Below, piece after piece: positions 1-11,403 of a stretch of DNA of 39,963 bases (positions are counted from its first letter, which is position 1; the number at the start of each line of letters is the position of its first letter). The stretch is from Bigelowiella natans CCMP2755. Lineage: Eukaryota; Cercozoa; Chlorarachniophyceae. A model generated the notes under the pieces. It worked only from the letters and a program-made list of their open reading frames with translations, had not been told where the DNA came from and made no database searches. Position numbers and translations under genes: made by a program. The DNA lies in assembly GCA_000320545.1 (NCBI GenBank), contig ADNK01002368.1:37501-77463 (forward strand). The letters run 5' to 3'.

Positions 1-80
1 TAACCACATGTGAAAGAAGACCAAAACAACTCCATCTGACCCACTCTGTTCCCATTGGAATATTACCAGCAAAATAAGCA

Positions 81-275
81 ATGATTGTAGTTGTGTTTAT
101 CAATATGTTAATACATGTACCGAGCAGCTCAAAACTGCTGCCCCCCGATGACAAGAAGGCAGAGGAATTCACGTTAGAAGAGGTGGTGTCGACTATATGG
201 ACCCTGCCCCGCCCTCATGTCCCTTCTCTTCCTTTCTATCAAGAACGTGGTTCCACCTCCTACAGATATGATATA

Positions 276-317
<42 letters not shown>

Positions 318-426
318 TTCAGGTGAAAAAGCACAACACGGAGAAGGATCTTTGGGTTGTGGTAGATGACCTTGTCTTCGATATCAGCGAATATGTTCCG
401 CAGCACCCTGGGTACTTCTTCTTCTT

Positions 427-457
<31 letters not shown>

Positions 458-461
458 CCGT

Positions 462-531
<70 letters not shown>

Positions 532-1017
532 GTAGAAGTGCCACTACCTAGAAAGTAACAATTAACTTAGTAAGAGAACAATGATGCGTTATATATAAGC
601 TGCTGTGTTCTCGTCCCGTATCTTTCCTTCATTGCGAACTATGGCTACCTGTGTTTGCTGCTTGTGTACCACTTGGCTTATTATTCATACACACACTCTA
701 CCCCTACCCCTCCCCCTCCCCCTCCTACAGAGGACTCAAGATCCTCAACAACGCTGGTGGAGACTCAACAAAAGGCTTCAAAGGTGATGATAACGGTGGT
801 AGTGTGGGTAGCGTGTGCGCGCGTGCGTGTGTGCGTGCGTGCGCGCGCGTGTGTGTGTGTGTGTGTGTCGCGACGATCGTGTGAACAGAATTACTCGCTA
901 TTCTTGTTGCTAATGATTTCTTTTGAATCCTTGCCACTCCCAACAGGCCCTCAGCACCCGGCACATGTGATGAACACTATTATGGAATTTTACAAGGGAA
1001 AACTCAAGAAAGAATAA
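81..1017 (+). CDS. Cytochrome b5-domain protein, 3' exons (5' start uncertain)
   Basis: Spliced exons are ?-182, 323-411, 731-783 and 947-1017 (TAA), joined in phase. They read FTLEEVKKHNTEKDLWVVV, then DLVFDISEYVPQHPGG, then LKILNNAGGDSTKGFKG, then PQHPAHVMNTIMEFYKGKLK. This is a complete cytochrome b5 heme-binding fold. The first axial histidine is in HPGG and the likely second is in the PQHPAHV segment. Known family members carry heme and pass electrons to desaturases, reductases or hydroxylases. The product ends nine residues after the fold, so there is no C-terminal membrane tail. ATG81 directly follows a TAA and would give a small soluble protein with a hydrophobic start. An intron acceptor near 127 joining upstream exons outside the window is equally possible, in which case this is the C-terminal domain of a larger enzyme. 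Confidence 0.85.
421..531. repeat. Compound microsatellite (TTC)n-(TAC)n-(TA)n-(GT)n in cytochrome b5 intron
   Basis: The intron after the HPGG exon (412-730) holds a run of TTC and TAC triplets, then (TA)n from about 465 to 498, then (GT)n from about 500 to 531. The previous intron (183-322) holds (TA)n at 281-310. A further (GT)n lies at about 849-869 in the next intron. The repeats create false ORFs rich in Y/I, H/T or V/C. Confidence 0.95.
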
Positions 1018-1912
1018 GCGTATCATCATCATCCAAGAAAAATCTTGGTCGAGATTGCAACCGTTTGTGGCGCGAGTGCCTAATCATCAGTTGAATCTTG
1101 TCATGTGCTGCTTACGGGTCCTATGATATGTCCTCGATCACTGTGCAATGCATGCGCACAATGTCTACGTCATAAACCTCACGTAGTAGTTCCTGCAAAA
1201 TATGTGCATATCTTCTGTGGCGCTAATTGTTCGCGATCGAATGACTCTAGGACTAGCAGACGGCTCGCAATGCATGTGCGGCTAATACGAGCTTGTCGGG
1301 CTAAAAAATTAAGGCTTAAATGTATAGCGCCGACCTGCTGAAAATGCATCAGCTTTTTAATTCTGGCTGCTTGAGCGGTGCGATGCTTAATTTTCATAGT
1401 TGTTTAATTGCTGCCTTGCTAGCTTGTGCGCGCTGTAGACGTATACACCGCAAAATTCGAAGTTAGACACGCCTTGTTAGGACATGTATGTCATCACATA
1501 CACGCCTTTGCTGGTATAAACCATGATATGTATTTTGAAAAAAATTAAAATTATAAAACCAGTCTCACATATTTGTTATGCGGCAATTATCGAGACATAT
1601 GTGTGGCGATAGGGAAAATGCGCCTATTCGATCAGAATGCCGGCAAAATAAATAGCGGATACTGATTGTGTTTCTCATCGTGTTTCTCTTATGTTCGTGC
1701 ATATCACATGTAAACATACAGCAAGCCATGGGATAGCATGCTGCAACGTGCACATTGTTGTTTATATGCAGCACTTTTTGAATGAGTAACATGGTATCGT
1801 ATGGCACATCTCAGTCCGTTGTCGCTCATTATACAAATTTTGGTATTGGCAATTTCATCATATAATTAATTTTGTGTGTCATTAATCATTATTATCAGGC
1901 TACACATCATTC
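1018..1912. other. Convergent intergenic spacer, no gene seen
   Basis: This lies between the stop of the + strand cytochrome b5 gene and the stop of the - strand kinase-like gene, so it holds the 3' UTRs and termination regions of both. It has no long microsatellite, unlike the surrounding introns. It is rich in short palindromic words such as ATGCATGCGCAC and GCTAGCTTGTGCGCGC. Two short overlapping ORFs (1105-1341 +, 1179-1397 -) look like chance. Confidence 0.7.
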
Positions 1913-2506
1913 TCATCGGTGTTGAAATAGCAAGGCGTGGCACTTCACTATGTTGCTTGCAAGCTCTTCGGATGGTAGGCGCATATCGCACCGATGAACA
2001 TGAACGATATGAGGATGGCCAGAGCTTGTCTTGATCTTCTGTTGGAGATGATCGACGAATCCTGCTGTTGCTGCTGCTGCTGATGATGATAATGACGGCA
2101 AGGTTACTGCAGGAGTAGCAATCGTTGTGATATCATCATCATCATCATCAATCCCATATCTCATACCGTTGGCATAGTCTCCTTCATTCTCCAAACATAT
2201 CTCATTTATGCCCCCAGCTTTCGAGTGATTGCTGGCCTTGATTGATGGATGCAAATTTTCGATCCGTTCTGCCTCCAGGGTGGAATAGCATGCTTCGAGA
2301 AATCTCCGGGCTCTAATTGACAAAAACATTGAAGGGACTTGTCATTCTTATCGATACATCGTCGTCAGCAGCCTTATGCACTTATTGAATGGTTCAGGAT
2401 GATAATCTCTGGAAAGTAGGAGCAACTGCTGCTGCAGCAGGACAACTCACCTTGCATGGTCGTTTTTGTACGGGAAAACAGGATGTTCTAGCCGTCTCGT
2501 TACCTG

Positions 2507-2542
<36 letters not shown>

Positions 2543-5294
2543 TGTTGAAAGCGAAAATTGGCCTCATCGTCTAGTACACACAACATCGCTAGATCGTACC
2601 CTTTCGCAGCAGGTTTGGATTGCTGCCTGCCTTGACTCATCAAAGAACTCAAGAACTCTGATGAAAATTAAGAAACGATAAAATGATGTAGCTGCTTCTG
2701 TCGACGTCATGATCATCATCAAATCAGTAGTATGGTACTACATGAGGATATCTGGCTTTACAATCCGAACGTATGCTGCGATGCTGCCCTGCCACAGTTG
2801 AAGTTGCATGAGTATAGTCAGTAGTAATAGAGATAACAATGATGCATAGAGGTGCTGAGAAGATTTTAGTTTTATAGGCAGTGGGAGGTGTAAAAGGATT
2901 GCTCCTCGTATTAACAACCGTTTTTAGATTGCATGTATCGAGGTAATAAATGAGATTTTTGCCGGACGTCCTAGAAACAGAATAGTTAATAGCAATTGTG
3001 AGGATGATTAGGAGGATGAGAATGATCATTTTGGTTGTGGTATATTACATAAGCGACGATGATGTCGAAGATGGTGTTTCTGCTGCTGCTGTCTTCGTTC
3101 TTCCCTCCCCACTCAATCTCTGTGGATGTAGAAGAGAGGGTATGTGATCAGAGAGGTTGCAGCAGCATATCGATGGTTGTGTGCAATTAGAAAACAGCAT
3201 TATCATCATCATCATCATCATCATCATTATCCTCATCATCATCGGTTGTCCGCACACCGTTCGTAAGTATGCCGCAGCTTCCTTTCTAGCCCTGTTCCTA
3301 CCAACCAATCCTCCTTGACGACATTCGTTCAGCACACGATCACGCTCTATATGCACGAACTTCCACCACAGAAATCAACAAATATATTGGCACGACAGAA
3401 AGATGCAAATTAGCTGCTAGCAAGACAGGTCCTGCAAGAACCAACTTTGATGGATTTCTTGGCTATATTCTGTAGTCTAATCGTTGCCATAGAAACAGCA
3501 GCAGCAGCTGTTTGCTCTGTATAATAACCATCAGCACCTGTATATTCTTCATATACGCTGTTGTCCTAGAGAGTAGCTTTCCCAGATTCGTCTTTCCAGA
3601 GCCTGGAATGCCCCTCGGAACCATCAATATCTGAGAGAGAAAATGTGTTTGTCGTCGTATATATCCTAATCGAGATAGAAGATGGAGGAGAGAGAGAGAG
3701 GGGACGCTGGAGAACTACTTGCGTAATCATTACAGTATATTCATTCAGCGCGCACCTTCTCCTTTCTGAGAAGCATTACTAGTGTCAATGCATACCTACA
3801 TTACAACATAATAAGACTCTTAGCAGCATTTTCAAACCACCACCACCATCAACATTATCATCATCATCGTCGTCATCATTGCTGAATGGTATGTAAACCC
3901 ATTGAATCCCCCCCTTACCATTTTTCCTCAGAAAACGCACTCCTAGGCTAGAATGTGATTTATTACTCACTACAATAAAGTCGTCGTATGAGGATTTTGA
4001 ATAATCGTCTATCCTACTCTGTATTTGGAAATGCGTCTAAGCACTTCATCCGAGCCACGTAGTAGCCACTGCTGCCGCAGCAGCCCTCATGCTCATCTTC
4101 ATGTTCGTCATCATCACCGTCATCATCATCCTGCCCCGTTAATCTGTCTAATAAAATACACATACACACATATCTTTTTGAAAATGGATCTTGCATCCAT
4201 TGATGATAAGTTATTTAGTTTTAAAAAGAGATGTGGAAGACACGATACCAATATCACGTCGGAGAGACTTCGGGCTACAAGATTCGTATATAATGGCGAA
4301 AATCCTGTGCTCGCATGATCTTTGAGTCATTGAAAAATGGAAGAAAACATTAGTAGTGTAGCACGGTTGTATGTAGTCGTAGTAGTAAGCAGTAGCACGC
4401 TCTTAGATTGTGTTTATACAAGACGTGTAAATAACGCTCACTACCGAATGCGTTTTGTCTTTTCGGCTCCGAGGCCGTTCCGTCCTGTCAAATCAGCGGA
4501 TGAGAGAGAGAAAGGGGAAGATGGGGGGGGGGGAGGGGGGGGCACCTGAACCGACGAACAAAACATCGTACGATTTGCCTCTCCCTATACATAAGATTAG
4601 CTTGTAAGAACTTGGGTAGGGGGAGGGAGGAGAGTAGAGAAGAGAATGTAAATCTGATAATTGATGATCATGAGAATCATACTGAATATCACCGCAAGTA
4701 CCTGCTTTATCTTCGATCGCAAGTTTCTCAGTAAGAGTCTATCCATAGCATTGAAAGCATGAAATATCAAAGTAACACAAACTGTAACAATATTTGAGGA
4801 TTAAGAAGCGTTTGCTGCTTCGCTCAGTCTCTTTAGACTAAAGACAATATTCCAAAATACACGCACACATACACACACACACACACACACGCACACACAC
4901 ACACACGCACACTCATGCGCATACCTTCACAGCGTCTTCTCGATTCTTTGCCTGAGTCAGCAAGGCAGCTTCGCATCGGCCATCACTCATTCCATTGAGT
5001 GCCTCCTTGGAAGATTCTGGTGAAACCTGACAGCAATGGCTCTTTTTATCCTCTTCAGTGATGCTTAAGAGCATGTCCTATATAGATAAAAAGAAAAAGC
5101 AAAGCATAACATCAAATAATGGAAAGTGGGGGGGGGGGGGGGGGAGGAAGAGACATTGACCTGTAGAACTAAGGCGTCCGGGGTGATAACATGTGAGGAA
5201 TTGAAGGAAGAGCTGTGTTTAATAGTATAATGATGATCAAGACGATGAATGATGATGAATGATGATGATATAGACGATATGATGTATGTGTTTA

Positions 5295-5335
<41 letters not shown>

Positions 5336-7365
5336 AATGACCTTGCGATTAAGAAGGGTACGACAACGTCTCTTCCAAGCACCCACAGTGAGGAGGAGGA
5401 GGAGGAGGGGGAACAGCTCACACTAAACAACCATACCAATTGGATGTTGTGAAGAGAACAATCAATATATCCTTAATTTGCTGACAATTCTCTCCATGGA
5501 GAAGAGGGACCAATGCATAGGCAGCACCAATCACACTTTCGATCATTACAATATTGAAAATCGTGATAAGTTGTGCTATTACGTCGAAACGATGTCTTCG
5601 ATCCACTTCCTTAGTACCTCATACCTTGATTAGAAACCATCATCGCCGCCCCATTACTATTAAACGAGTAGCAGCATGTGTTTGCTGCTGCGTCAGACAA
5701 AATAAATCCATACTGATAACAAATGATACTGCTTACACCACAGAACATTTCTTTCGATAACATTCAACTGCTTATGAATGCACCGCCACCACCACAAATT
5801 CATACTACATCTGATTAGCAACGAGGAGGTTTCCTTGGTGGAAGCTATCACAGTGAGATACGTATCTGATCTAGTAGCGACAACAACACACAGGTTTAGG
5901 ATCTGGAGTAAATAGTTTATCACCATCCATCCAACCAATGAAGTATTCATCATCCATATGAAGCAATCAGGGTTATGCACACAAATTCCACCCCATACGT
6001 GATTTGCCGCCGAGGTCATCAAATGGAGGGGACCGAGAGCAGAATGGCGGGGAGCGTCTTTACTTCCAATCTATACAAGGATAAAACAGCACAGCGTCTT
6101 ACGTGCATCCTCACTATATCAGATAACTAAGAAAACGATGACTTGATAGGAGACGGAGGCTATGGCAGGGAAAAACTGAGATTTGAGGTCAGAGCTTAGC
6201 GATCGGACTAAAGCAAGGTCATCTGTGAAAGATTTTTTTTTAATTAGGTCAGAGGATGATGATGCGATATCAACGCAAAGCAGCGCACAGAACAGTGTTG
6301 TTTGTGTGATTATGTCGCATGCGGTATCTCTACCCTAGCAACAGTTACCGTCACGAAGAGAAGTACAGTTACCAACCATAGATGGTAACGAAGATGTCTT
6401 TTCGAGTAGGTAGTGGATCATAATGCGCCCAGAAGAATATTTTCCTTTGGGGAGCTTTCTCTGTGGAGAACCGCCGCTTTTGGGGGGAGGAAGAAGCCGA
6501 ATGCAAACCTACGGTGATGTAGCATCCCATCATCATCACCAGGTTACCAGTACCACTTCATCCACATGGTGCTGCTCAGTAAAGAAACAATGACTATCTC
6601 TATCTTCGTTGCTGCGGTGCTGTTCCGTGCTCTTTTCATAAAATGACGACCTCTTTCCATTTCAAGGAGTGAGGTTTCTCCAACGTAGCCTGTAATTGGA
6701 TCATACACTGTGTGCTGTGGTGATGTGAGGTGTCGTTTGGTTTTCGTGAGTGAAGAAAGTGACAGCATTGTGAAGGAGAACATTGAGAAGAAGCTCATGA
6801 AAGCAGCGTCGGACGGAGGCCACCACAGTATGGACGCCAGGGTCTTCAGGAAGTGCTCTGATAACTTCTCCCTCAGAATTACTCACGGAATATCTCCCAA
6901 ACCATCGACAATTCTGTTTCAACAGACGGGTGCAGAGCAGTGAGCAATGATGGCGGCATATTCGGGATCAGAGAATGAGTGCTGAACACCTCCTCCACAT
7001 TGATTGAAGGTGCTGTTTCGACTTCGATTCTGTCGCCATTACGAGGATAATGAAGAAGTTAGACATTAGGTTTGCTTCTCAAGACGAACCCACTACCCGT
7101 ATGATCTTGAGAGATTTGCGACGAGATTCTCCAAGAGACGGCCTATTTGAAAGGGGGCGGGGCGGCACATTAGTTTAGAGCACAGGAATGCACATTGCTG
7201 GCGAGCAGTCAATGAATTGTTATCCGCAGCCGTTTTAGAGAAGCCGCAAATGGCGGCTATGAAGGTCGCGTATCTGGTGTGATGTGGGTTTCGGAAACAG
7301 CCATTCCAAGAGTTGTTTGCTGTTTTAAGAAGAATATCTACGATGTTTTGCGCATCAGAACTCAT
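1913..7365 (-). CDS. Large protein with C-terminal P-loop polynucleotide-kinase-like domain
   Basis: Exons on the - strand: 7365-7097, 7029-6887, 6707-6651, 6460-6377, 6222-~6143, 6070-~5924, 5609-~5424, 5077-4925, 4781-4702, 4018-3971, 3630-3538, 3359-3258, 3119-3049, 2970-2919, 2788-2742, 2657-2600, 2503-2451, 2312-1913 (TGA). Phases agree for exons 1-5 and from 4018 to the stop. The join 4925/4781 is out of phase, so a small exon there is probably missed; ends at 6143, 5924 and 5424 are guesses. Product is about 700 residues. The N-terminal part (starts MSSDAQNIVDILLKTAN; later KIFFWAHYDPLPTRKDIF and FDVIAQLITIFNIVMIES) is not recognised. The C-terminal third has a Walker A motif (VPRGIPGSGKTNLGKLL) and later kinase-type motifs. 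It starts 206 bp from the divergent gene at 7572. The role is inferred as nucleic-acid end phosphorylation or repair. Confidence 0.75.
2451..3630 (-). other. P-loop kinase domain (AAA_33 / polynucleotide-kinase-like) of the preceding gene
   Basis: In order: ILMVPRGIPGSGKTNLGKLL (Walker A, 3630-3538); FVHIERDRVLNEC followed by a basic helix (3359-3258); a variable Ala/Ser-rich exon (3119-3049); KNLIYYLDTCNLKT (2970-2919), which fits the hydrophobic-strand then D-x-x/C-N-L motif; AAYVRIVKPDIL then VLEFFDESRQAAIQTCCER (2788-2600), a strand plus helix; and VTRRLEHPVFPYKNDHA (2503-2451), an Arg-rich lid-like segment ending in HP. This order is known from polynucleotide kinases, CNPase-like and N4BP2-like P-loop kinases. 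The substrate cannot be read from the sequence. Confidence 0.7.
4868..5334. repeat. Intronic (CA)n, poly-G and (GT)n of the kinase-like gene
   Basis: (CA)n at about 4868-4910 directly follows the 3' end of exon 5077-4925. A run of about 16 G at 5129-5144 is poly-C in the sense transcript and lies upstream of the acceptor of that exon. (GT)n at about 5296-5334 is (CA)n in sense. Confidence 0.9.
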
Positions 7366-7571
7366 CGAATGCTACTCACGTTCAAAAACCATGTCGCAAG
7401 TGCAAATTCCCATGTGTTTCACCCAAAATGTTGATTATATTTTTTGGGTTGCAAACCAGTCGCGTTGTCTCACGATGGGGTAACGAACAGCACGAATGAT
7501 GGCCACAACAAGCAGCAGCAGCAGCAGCAGTTTCCCCTGATCGGAACAATTGGGAGGGAGGGAGGGAGTTG
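7366..7571. promoter_or_regulatory. Compact divergent promoter region
   Basis: Only 206 bp separate the two inferred ATGs, - strand at 7365 and + strand at 7572. Both promoters and 5' UTRs must overlap or share this DNA unless one gene has an unseen upstream exon. It holds a (CAG)n run at about 7511-7531 and GGGA repeats at 7553-7568 just before the + strand ATG. I see no clear TATA box. Confidence 0.5.
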
Positions 7572-8519
7572 ATGGGCTGTGCTCCTTCAGTCGTCGTGCC
7601 TCCCCCGAAGGATGGTACGCATAAGAGTGAGGAATCCATTCCAAATTCAATACAAGAGTCGGAGGAGAAGGATAAACAATTTGGGAATAATAAGGGTGAA
7701 GAGAAGCAGCCAAACAAAGAACCTGTAGACAAACAGCCCCAACCAGAGCAAGAAGATGGTGGGGTAATCAACGAAAAGGGTGGAAATGCAGTAAGAAATG
7801 ATGATACGAAACACTCAAAAGCTAGGCAGAAAAAGAATACGACTGAAGAGAATTTTGTGAAGGGCAGTATTGTCCGGTATAAAGATCGTGAAAATGTGAC
7901 AGTGGTAGGCGTCCACCATGACGACCCAACAGAGGTGTATTACACTATCAAAAAGGCTGATGGCGATGAAGTGAACACGGTTTTCAAATACCTGAAGTGG
8001 ATAGACAAAGATGACATCGGCAGCAATGCAGCAGTAGATAAGGAGAAGGTGGAAGATGGATCAGCAGCAAAAGAGCATACGAATTCTAATGATCAGAAGC
8101 ACAACAGAGGTATGACCACAGAGGCTGCTTCGAAAAATGCTGAAAGCCTCGAAGCAAAGGATAAGATCAATTCTAGCGGCGAGAATGAGGTAGGATCTAA
8201 TGGCCAAGCTGGGTTAGATAAAAGCTCAAAAGACCATGACACAGCGACAAGGGATCGAGAAGAACAAGCTGGCGACATGAAAGACAAACAAAACAAACTC
8301 GATGCTGACAGTCCATCATATCTCTGCTATAGCAGTGATAACCTCCTTCCAGACATCGACCGATCAGCTTTTGATGAAGCATTACCTATGCCAAATAACA
8401 GTGACCCCAATAGCGCTTATCCATACCCAGAAGCCCATATGGACATAAATTTGGCGAAGAAAGTTCTTAGACATAGAAATGGCACTGAGAAAATGGTGCA
8501 TAGGTTAAATAATGGCTAA
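7572..8519 (+). CDS. Intronless acidic protein with N-terminal dual-acylation motif and a small Tudor/SH3-like domain
   Basis: Single exon, 315 residues, ATG 7572 to TAA 8517-8519. The in-frame TTG at 7569 is not used, because the ATG gives MGCAPS. Gly2 with Ser6 is the classic N-myristoylation context, and Cys3 is a palmitoylation candidate. Most of the chain is low-complexity, rich in K, E, D, N, S and Q, and probably disordered. The exception is about residues 96-145 (GSIVRYKDRENVTVVGVHHD, then YYTIKKADGDEVNTVFKYL). This resembles the short beta-barrel modules common in protist proteins, with a K/R-x-V-x-Y start and a Y-T-I strand. The C-terminus has a second conserved-looking block (SAFDEALPMPNNSD, then INLAKKVLRHR). 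Likely membrane-anchored scaffold or adaptor; function unknown. Lack of introns is unusual beside its neighbours and may reflect retroposition. Confidence 0.85.
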   Translation: MGCAPSVVVPPPKDGTHKSEESIPNSIQESEEKDKQFGNNKGEEKQPNKEPVDKQPQPEQEDGGVINEKGGNAVRNDDTKHSKARQKKNTTEENFVKGSIVRYKDRENVTVVGVHHDDPTEVYYTIKKADGDEVNTVFKYLKWIDKDDIGSNAAVDKEKVEDGSAAKEHTNSNDQKHNRGMTTEAASKNAESLEAKDKINSSGENEVGSNGQAGLDKSSKDHDTATRDREEQAGDMKDKQNKLDADSPSYLCYSSDNLLPDIDRSAFDEALPMPNNSDPNSAYPYPEAHMDINLAKKVLRHRNGTEKMVHRLNNG

Positions 8520-9240
8520 CGAGAGTGTGAGCCAGAGAGAAATTATTGGAAGTTGATATAGCTTAAAGATGCACTGCCTCGTGCGGTGTGTACTGCAGTG
8601 TCATATGCTTGATATATTGACTGTAGCTGTTATGTGATAATATAGATTATATATTGTTCCGTGACTACTGCCGGATGGATAATGATAGACTATGTGCAGT
8701 ACATCTAGCAGATGCTGTGCTTATGCGCGTGTATCGTTCAATCGATCGTAGCTTCGTTCGCTTATTCACGTGCGTTCGTGCATATAGGCTAGAACCCGTA
8801 CACATGTGTGTTTTGAACAATAAGAAAAACAAGTGTGCATAACCCAACAATATAAATTGCGTGCTCATCAGCAACGCTACAAGTTTGTCACATATCGGCA
8901 GCCAGTTATAGCATACAATACTTACTTATTTCTTGCGTATTTATCTGATAACTTGCACACACGCATTGCGTCCGCAGGATGCATGAAGGCACATGTGACG
9001 ACATCTCAGCTTAAGCCATCATGATACTAGGCTAAAAACTACTAGTACTATCTAACTCAACTACTACTACTAGGCTATTCCACCTTTACGATGCGATTAC
9101 TTACAGATATCTGGATGTCATTATATCATTCACGGGAAACGAATGAAAAATGTCGCGTCTACATGACCATAGCTAGTTGCTAAGCCTGGTGAAATTAAGC
9201 CCTGTACGACGTACACATACGTGTGCGTTTATGCACAATG
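8520..9240. other. Convergent intergenic spacer
   Basis: This lies between two convergent stops (8519 + and 9241 -). It has no microsatellites and no credible ORF. It is rich in palindromic words, for example ATGCGCGTG, ATCGATCG, CACATGTGTG, ACTAGT and TACACATACGTGTG. Confidence 0.65.
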
Positions 9241-10924
9241 CTACTTCATGCCTGCTGTTATCAAACCGACTTCGCTGCAATTGAAATACCGGGCGCCGAA
9301 ATAACCTGAGAAATATGGTTTACTTAGAGAGGGCTTCTTGATGATAAACAGGTCTCGACCTGAGTATGATCTAACTCGTCGTGGGTTTGTTATACTTGAT
9401 AGTGACAAGAATCAGGAGTAAAAACGGCAAATACGATGTGTCATCGTCATTCGTCGTTGTCGTAGTACAACGCAGCGAAGGGCTCAAAAGAACACATTTT
9501 CACAATCTCTCAACTGTTGAATCCGTGTATCAAAAGAAGTTGGCACATGACTACTGCATACCTAATCCAGGGATGACGAAAAACTTTTCGTTCAGTCCTT
9601 GATCAACCCAAGAACAAACGATCCGCACCTTGACGATCGATGAAGAAGAGGAATAAGAAGGGGCAGGAAGATATGAGATGAGAAGAGGGGTGGGAAATAG
9701 TGCTGTACAAGCACGAATTGAAGCAAAATATTTGACGGTGCTCTCCTGCATATAGTAGCTAAGGACTAAATGATGATATATCGGTAGTATCAATACCTTT
9801 GGAAAGTTCCTACTAATAGAGAGAAGTCCTACGGTATACAGCAGTAGCAAGCGTGCCACCACCACCACCAGCAGCAGCAGCAGCAGCAGCAGGAGGAGGA
9901 GGAGGAGGAAGAGGAAGAGGAGGAGGAAGAGAAGGAGTGGAAAGTACAGGGGAAATAGTGAGAAATGGATGGGGGAGGAGGAAGGGAAAAAGTCAATAAG
10001 ACCCCATGGCCAATGATACTGAATCTACCAGAAGGCATGCTTGAAAGCATGGACAATTCATATTTGTGCCATGTTCATCAGAACGAAGAACATCATTCGT
10101 TTTTTATGATAATCTTTTGTGATTTTTTGTGGAAGCCCCTCTTCCTTTCTACCCTGAGGTGCGGCGATGATGCAGCAGAGGATTATTTGCGATTCTTCGA
10201 CCTGAAAACCATCACATCACGACGATGTTACTTTGTTACTCGTAATTACATTATGATTAAGGTGGATGATGAAGCTGATAGTAACACAACCCCGTGATCT
10301 AGAAGAATTCTGAGAGCCATCTCACACGTGTTTGAAGTTGATATCACAGGGTCCATTAGAAGCACTACGAGCCATTAAAAAACACATCATATCGAGAAAG
10401 AGGAAGAAGAAGAAGAAGAAGAAGAAGAAGAAGAAGAAGAAACATGAGTCAATGTCCCTACTCAAGATTATCGAGAGGATAATCGTTTCTCTAGTTTCTC
10501 TCTCTCTCTGAGTGTCGGTATACTACATCATGCGCGTGAAAATGTCAAAATCGGGTTCTGCTATGACAACCATCAAGGAAAACATTGATGATTTTCCTTT
10601 CGCGACATGCAGCGGCAGTGGAAAGTGGAAGGGGGGGGGGGGAGGGGGGGGGCAACACCTGGGGCTGTGTCGAGATTGCGAGGAAACCGACAGTAATATA
10701 GTCGCGGGCCATCTGACTTGTCAATACTCTGTGCTATGATCATTTTCCCGATCTTTACCTGAATACGTGTTTGTGAATGTTATTGTTGAAACCGCTAATA
10801 GCGCCGAGAATGAACAAGAAGGATAGGTAAAAAGAGCAGCTGTGGTTAATGTTAATGAGGAACTGTTTGGGGTGGTGAGTAGATGACATATGTATTCTTC
10901 TATTCGTTATGGATGGAGTGTGTA

Positions 10925-10986
<62 letters not shown>

Positions 10987-11369
10987 CTGGAACGATTTCT
11001 CTGAGGGAATGTTCAATAGCCTGAATAACAAAAACACACACACGCACGCACACGCGATAAAATGAAAATAAAAATCATCATCGCTAACAACATCAACATA
11101 AGCAAACAGCAATAAATTTACAAACAATGCACACACACCACACTACACACATGTATATATTCCTTAATATCTGCATGCGCGTACGAATAAGAATATGAGG
11201 AAATGGTGTTGCATTGCTGCACCTGCCCCCCACGAACGATGCTGACACCGAACACGAGCGGAGGTGTTACAGCTGGAAAATAACAACAAGAAGGAGGAGG
11301 AGGAGAAGCCGACACTTCAAAGCTGCGATTTGTGGGTATAATTTAACACTTATAATGTTCCAGTAAAAG

Positions 11370-11403
<34 letters not shown>

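Noticed and set aside
260-551. Overlapping ORFs rich in Y/I, H/T, V/C around 260-551 and similar ones at other dinucleotide runs
   Set aside because: They are translations of (TA)n, (CA)n and (GT)n microsatellites inside introns.
6710-6943. + strand ORF of 77 aa and - strand ORF of 73 aa (6922-6701)
   Set aside because: The third frame on the - strand gives in-phase exons 7029-6887 and 6707-6651 with consensus GTGAGT and CAG sites, so these are shadows.
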